From Pseudomonas sp. (GTDB lineage: Bacteria > Pseudomonadota > Gammaproteobacteria > Pseudomonadales > Pseudomonadaceae): a DNA stretch of 6,762 nucleotides. Location: the NCBI GenBank assembly GCA_007117785.1, contig SKFV01000310.1:1-6762 (forward strand). The letters run 5' to 3'. Of this stretch, positions 5,903 through 6,762 are shown piece by piece (the stretch's first letter is position 1; every line of letters begins with the position of its first letter). The notes beneath the pieces were generated by a model. The model was given only the letters and a program-made list of their open reading frames with translations, did not search any database and was not told the DNA's origin. A program made the position numbers and the translations under genes.

Positions 5903-5933
5903 CTGGCGCGGAGCCCTGAAATCAGGGTATAAT
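5903..5933 (+). promoter_or_regulatory. rpoD-proximal promoter with a dyad abutting the -10 box
   Basis: A perfect TATAAT sits at 5928-5933, between the dnaG stop and the rpoD start. The -35 side is poor: CTGGCG (5903-5908) is 19 bases away. The spacer holds the inverted repeat CCCTGA-AA-TCAGGG (5914-5927), ending exactly at the -10 box. An outer pairing, GCGGA (5908-5912) with TCCGC (5933-5937), extends the dyad. A weak -35 with a perfect -10 and a spacer dyad suggests regulation by a DNA-binding protein; a read-through RNA hairpin is the alternative. The remaining 5938-5978 is a T-rich leader ending in the rpoD ribosome binding site AAGGG (5969-5973). Confidence 0.5.
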
Positions 5934-5978
5934 CCGCAGCTTACTTTTTTGCACACCAAGGCATCCACAAGGGTTGTT

Positions 5979-6762
5979 ATGTCCGGAAAAGCGCAACAGC
6001 AATCCCGTCTCAAAGAGCTCATCGCGCGCGGTCGCGAACAGGGCTATCTGACCTATGCGGAAGTCAACGACCACCTGCCGGAAGATATTTCCGATCCAGA
6101 GCAGGTTGAAGACATCATTCGCATGATCAACGACATGGGCATCACGGTTTTTGAAGCCGCACCCGATGCCGATGCGCTGTTGCTGGCAGACAATGACGCT
6201 GATGAAGCCGCCGCAGAAGAAGCCGCCGCCGCCCTCGCAGCTGTTGAGAGCGACATCGGCCGCACCACCGACCCGGTGCGCATGTACATGCGCGAAATGG
6301 GGACCGTGGAACTGCTGACCCGCGAAGGCGAGATCGAAATCGCCAAACGCATCGAGGAAGGCATTCGCGAAGTCATGTCGGCTATCGCCATGTTCCCCGG
6401 TACCGTAGACGGCATCCTTGCCAACTATTACCGGGTAACGGAAGAAGGCGGTCGCCTGTCGGAAATCTTCAGCGGTTATATCGACCCGGATGACGACGGT
6501 CTGTCCGCCACTGGCGGCAACGAGCCGCCAGCCCAGGGCCCCAAGGCCGACAAGGCCAAGGCGGACGATAAAGACGACGATGATGACAACGACGACGATG
6601 ACAGTGATGACGAAGGCGACGGCGGTCCGGATCCGGAACTCGCACGCCAGCGTTTCACCGCCGTTGCCGATCAGCTGGAAAAAGCCAAGAAAGCACTGAA
6701 AAAGCATGGCCGTGGCAGCAAGCAGGCTACCGCCGAGTTGGACGAATTGGCCCTGCTGTTCA
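5979..6762 (+). CDS. rpoD: RNA polymerase primary sigma factor RpoD (sigma-70), 3' end beyond window
   Basis: RpoD directs RNA polymerase to the promoters of growth genes. The frame is open from ATG 5979 to the window edge, giving 261 complete codons of an expected 610 or so. Region 1.1 covers about residues 1-80 (KELIARGREQGYLTYAEVN, then DDMG-like INDMGITVFEA) and is the acidic autoinhibitory domain. Region 1.2 begins at DPVRMYMREMGTVELLTREGE (98-118) and continues IEIAKRIEEG. The non-conserved region follows, with NYYRV at 149-153, an extreme Asp-rich stretch at 196-214, and GPDPELARQRF resuming the family pattern at 216. AAGGG lies 5 bases before the ATG. Regions 2-4 are outside the window. 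It is the last of the three macromolecular synthesis genes, with its own upstream promoters. Very secure. Confidence 0.98.
   Translation, partial: MSGKAQQQSRLKELIARGREQGYLTYAEVNDHLPEDISDPEQVEDIIRMINDMGITVFEAAPDADALLLADNDADEAAAEEAAAALAAVESDIGRTTDPVRMYMREMGTVELLTREGEIEIAKRIEEGIREVMSAIAMFPGTVDGILANYYRVTEEGGRLSEIFSGYIDPDDDGLSATGGNEPPAQGPKADKAKADDKDDDDDNDDDDSDDEGDGGPDPELARQRFTAVADQLEKAKKALKKHGRGSKQATAELDELALLF

Noticed and set aside
5922..6707. A 261-codon open frame on the minus strand opposite rpoD
   Set aside because: It is antisense to conserved rpoD. Its low-complexity valine/isoleucine stretch is just the reverse complement of the GAC/GAT aspartate codons.
1..6762. Search for mobile elements, CRISPR arrays, tRNA genes, toxin-antitoxin or defence genes
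   Set aside because: No transposase, repeat-spacer pattern, cloverleaf or accessory gene was seen; the window is filled with core housekeeping genes.

Overview
The window is a GC-rich chromosomal housekeeping segment from a gammaproteobacterium. Protein sequences and gene order (cca, folK-like, folB, plsY, tsaD, rpsU, dnaG, rpoD) point to the Pseudomonadaceae. One departure from the layout I remember for typical Pseudomonas is that no yqeY-type gene lies between rpsU and dnaG. This may indicate a side branch of the family, such as Halopseudomonas or a relative, but that placement is inference. Almost every base belongs to a well-known gene family. I see no mobile element, CRISPR array, tRNA or rRNA, and no sign of an undescribed multigene system.

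Layout from left to right. Bases 1-834 (+) are the C-terminal two thirds of the CCA-adding enzyme with its HD domain. It converges on a two-gene minus-strand folate operon: folB (GTG start at 1761), then folK, joined by a 4-base ATGA overlap. A 51-bp divergent gap separates folB from plsY (+, 1813-2397), whose stop codon interlocks with that of tsaD (-, 2394-3422) in the tetramer TTAA. A 245-bp divergent region with a probable rpsU promoter and a cluster of inverted repeats separates tsaD from the macromolecular synthesis operon: rpsU (3668-3883), dnaG (4025-5890) and the first 261 codons of rpoD (5979 to the window edge).

The rpsU-dnaG-rpoD block carries the most regulatory information. A large terminator-less hairpin follows rpsU. 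A classical hairpin plus T-run, the probable partial terminator, sits 30 bases before dnaG. A sigma-32-like promoter lies inside the 3' end of dnaG. A perfect TATAAT box, with an inverted repeat directly abutting it, lies just before rpoD. Together these offer a way to make much S21, little primase and independently controlled sigma-70 from one gene cluster, as is known for the E. coli operon.

The genes serve tRNA 3'-end maturation (cca), tRNA t6A modification (tsaD), folate synthesis (folB, folK), phospholipid synthesis (plsY), translation (rpsU), replication priming (dnaG) and transcription initiation (rpoD). The less ordinary points are the unusual active-site residues of the FolK paralogue and the non-coding structures around rpsU, dnaG and rpoD.
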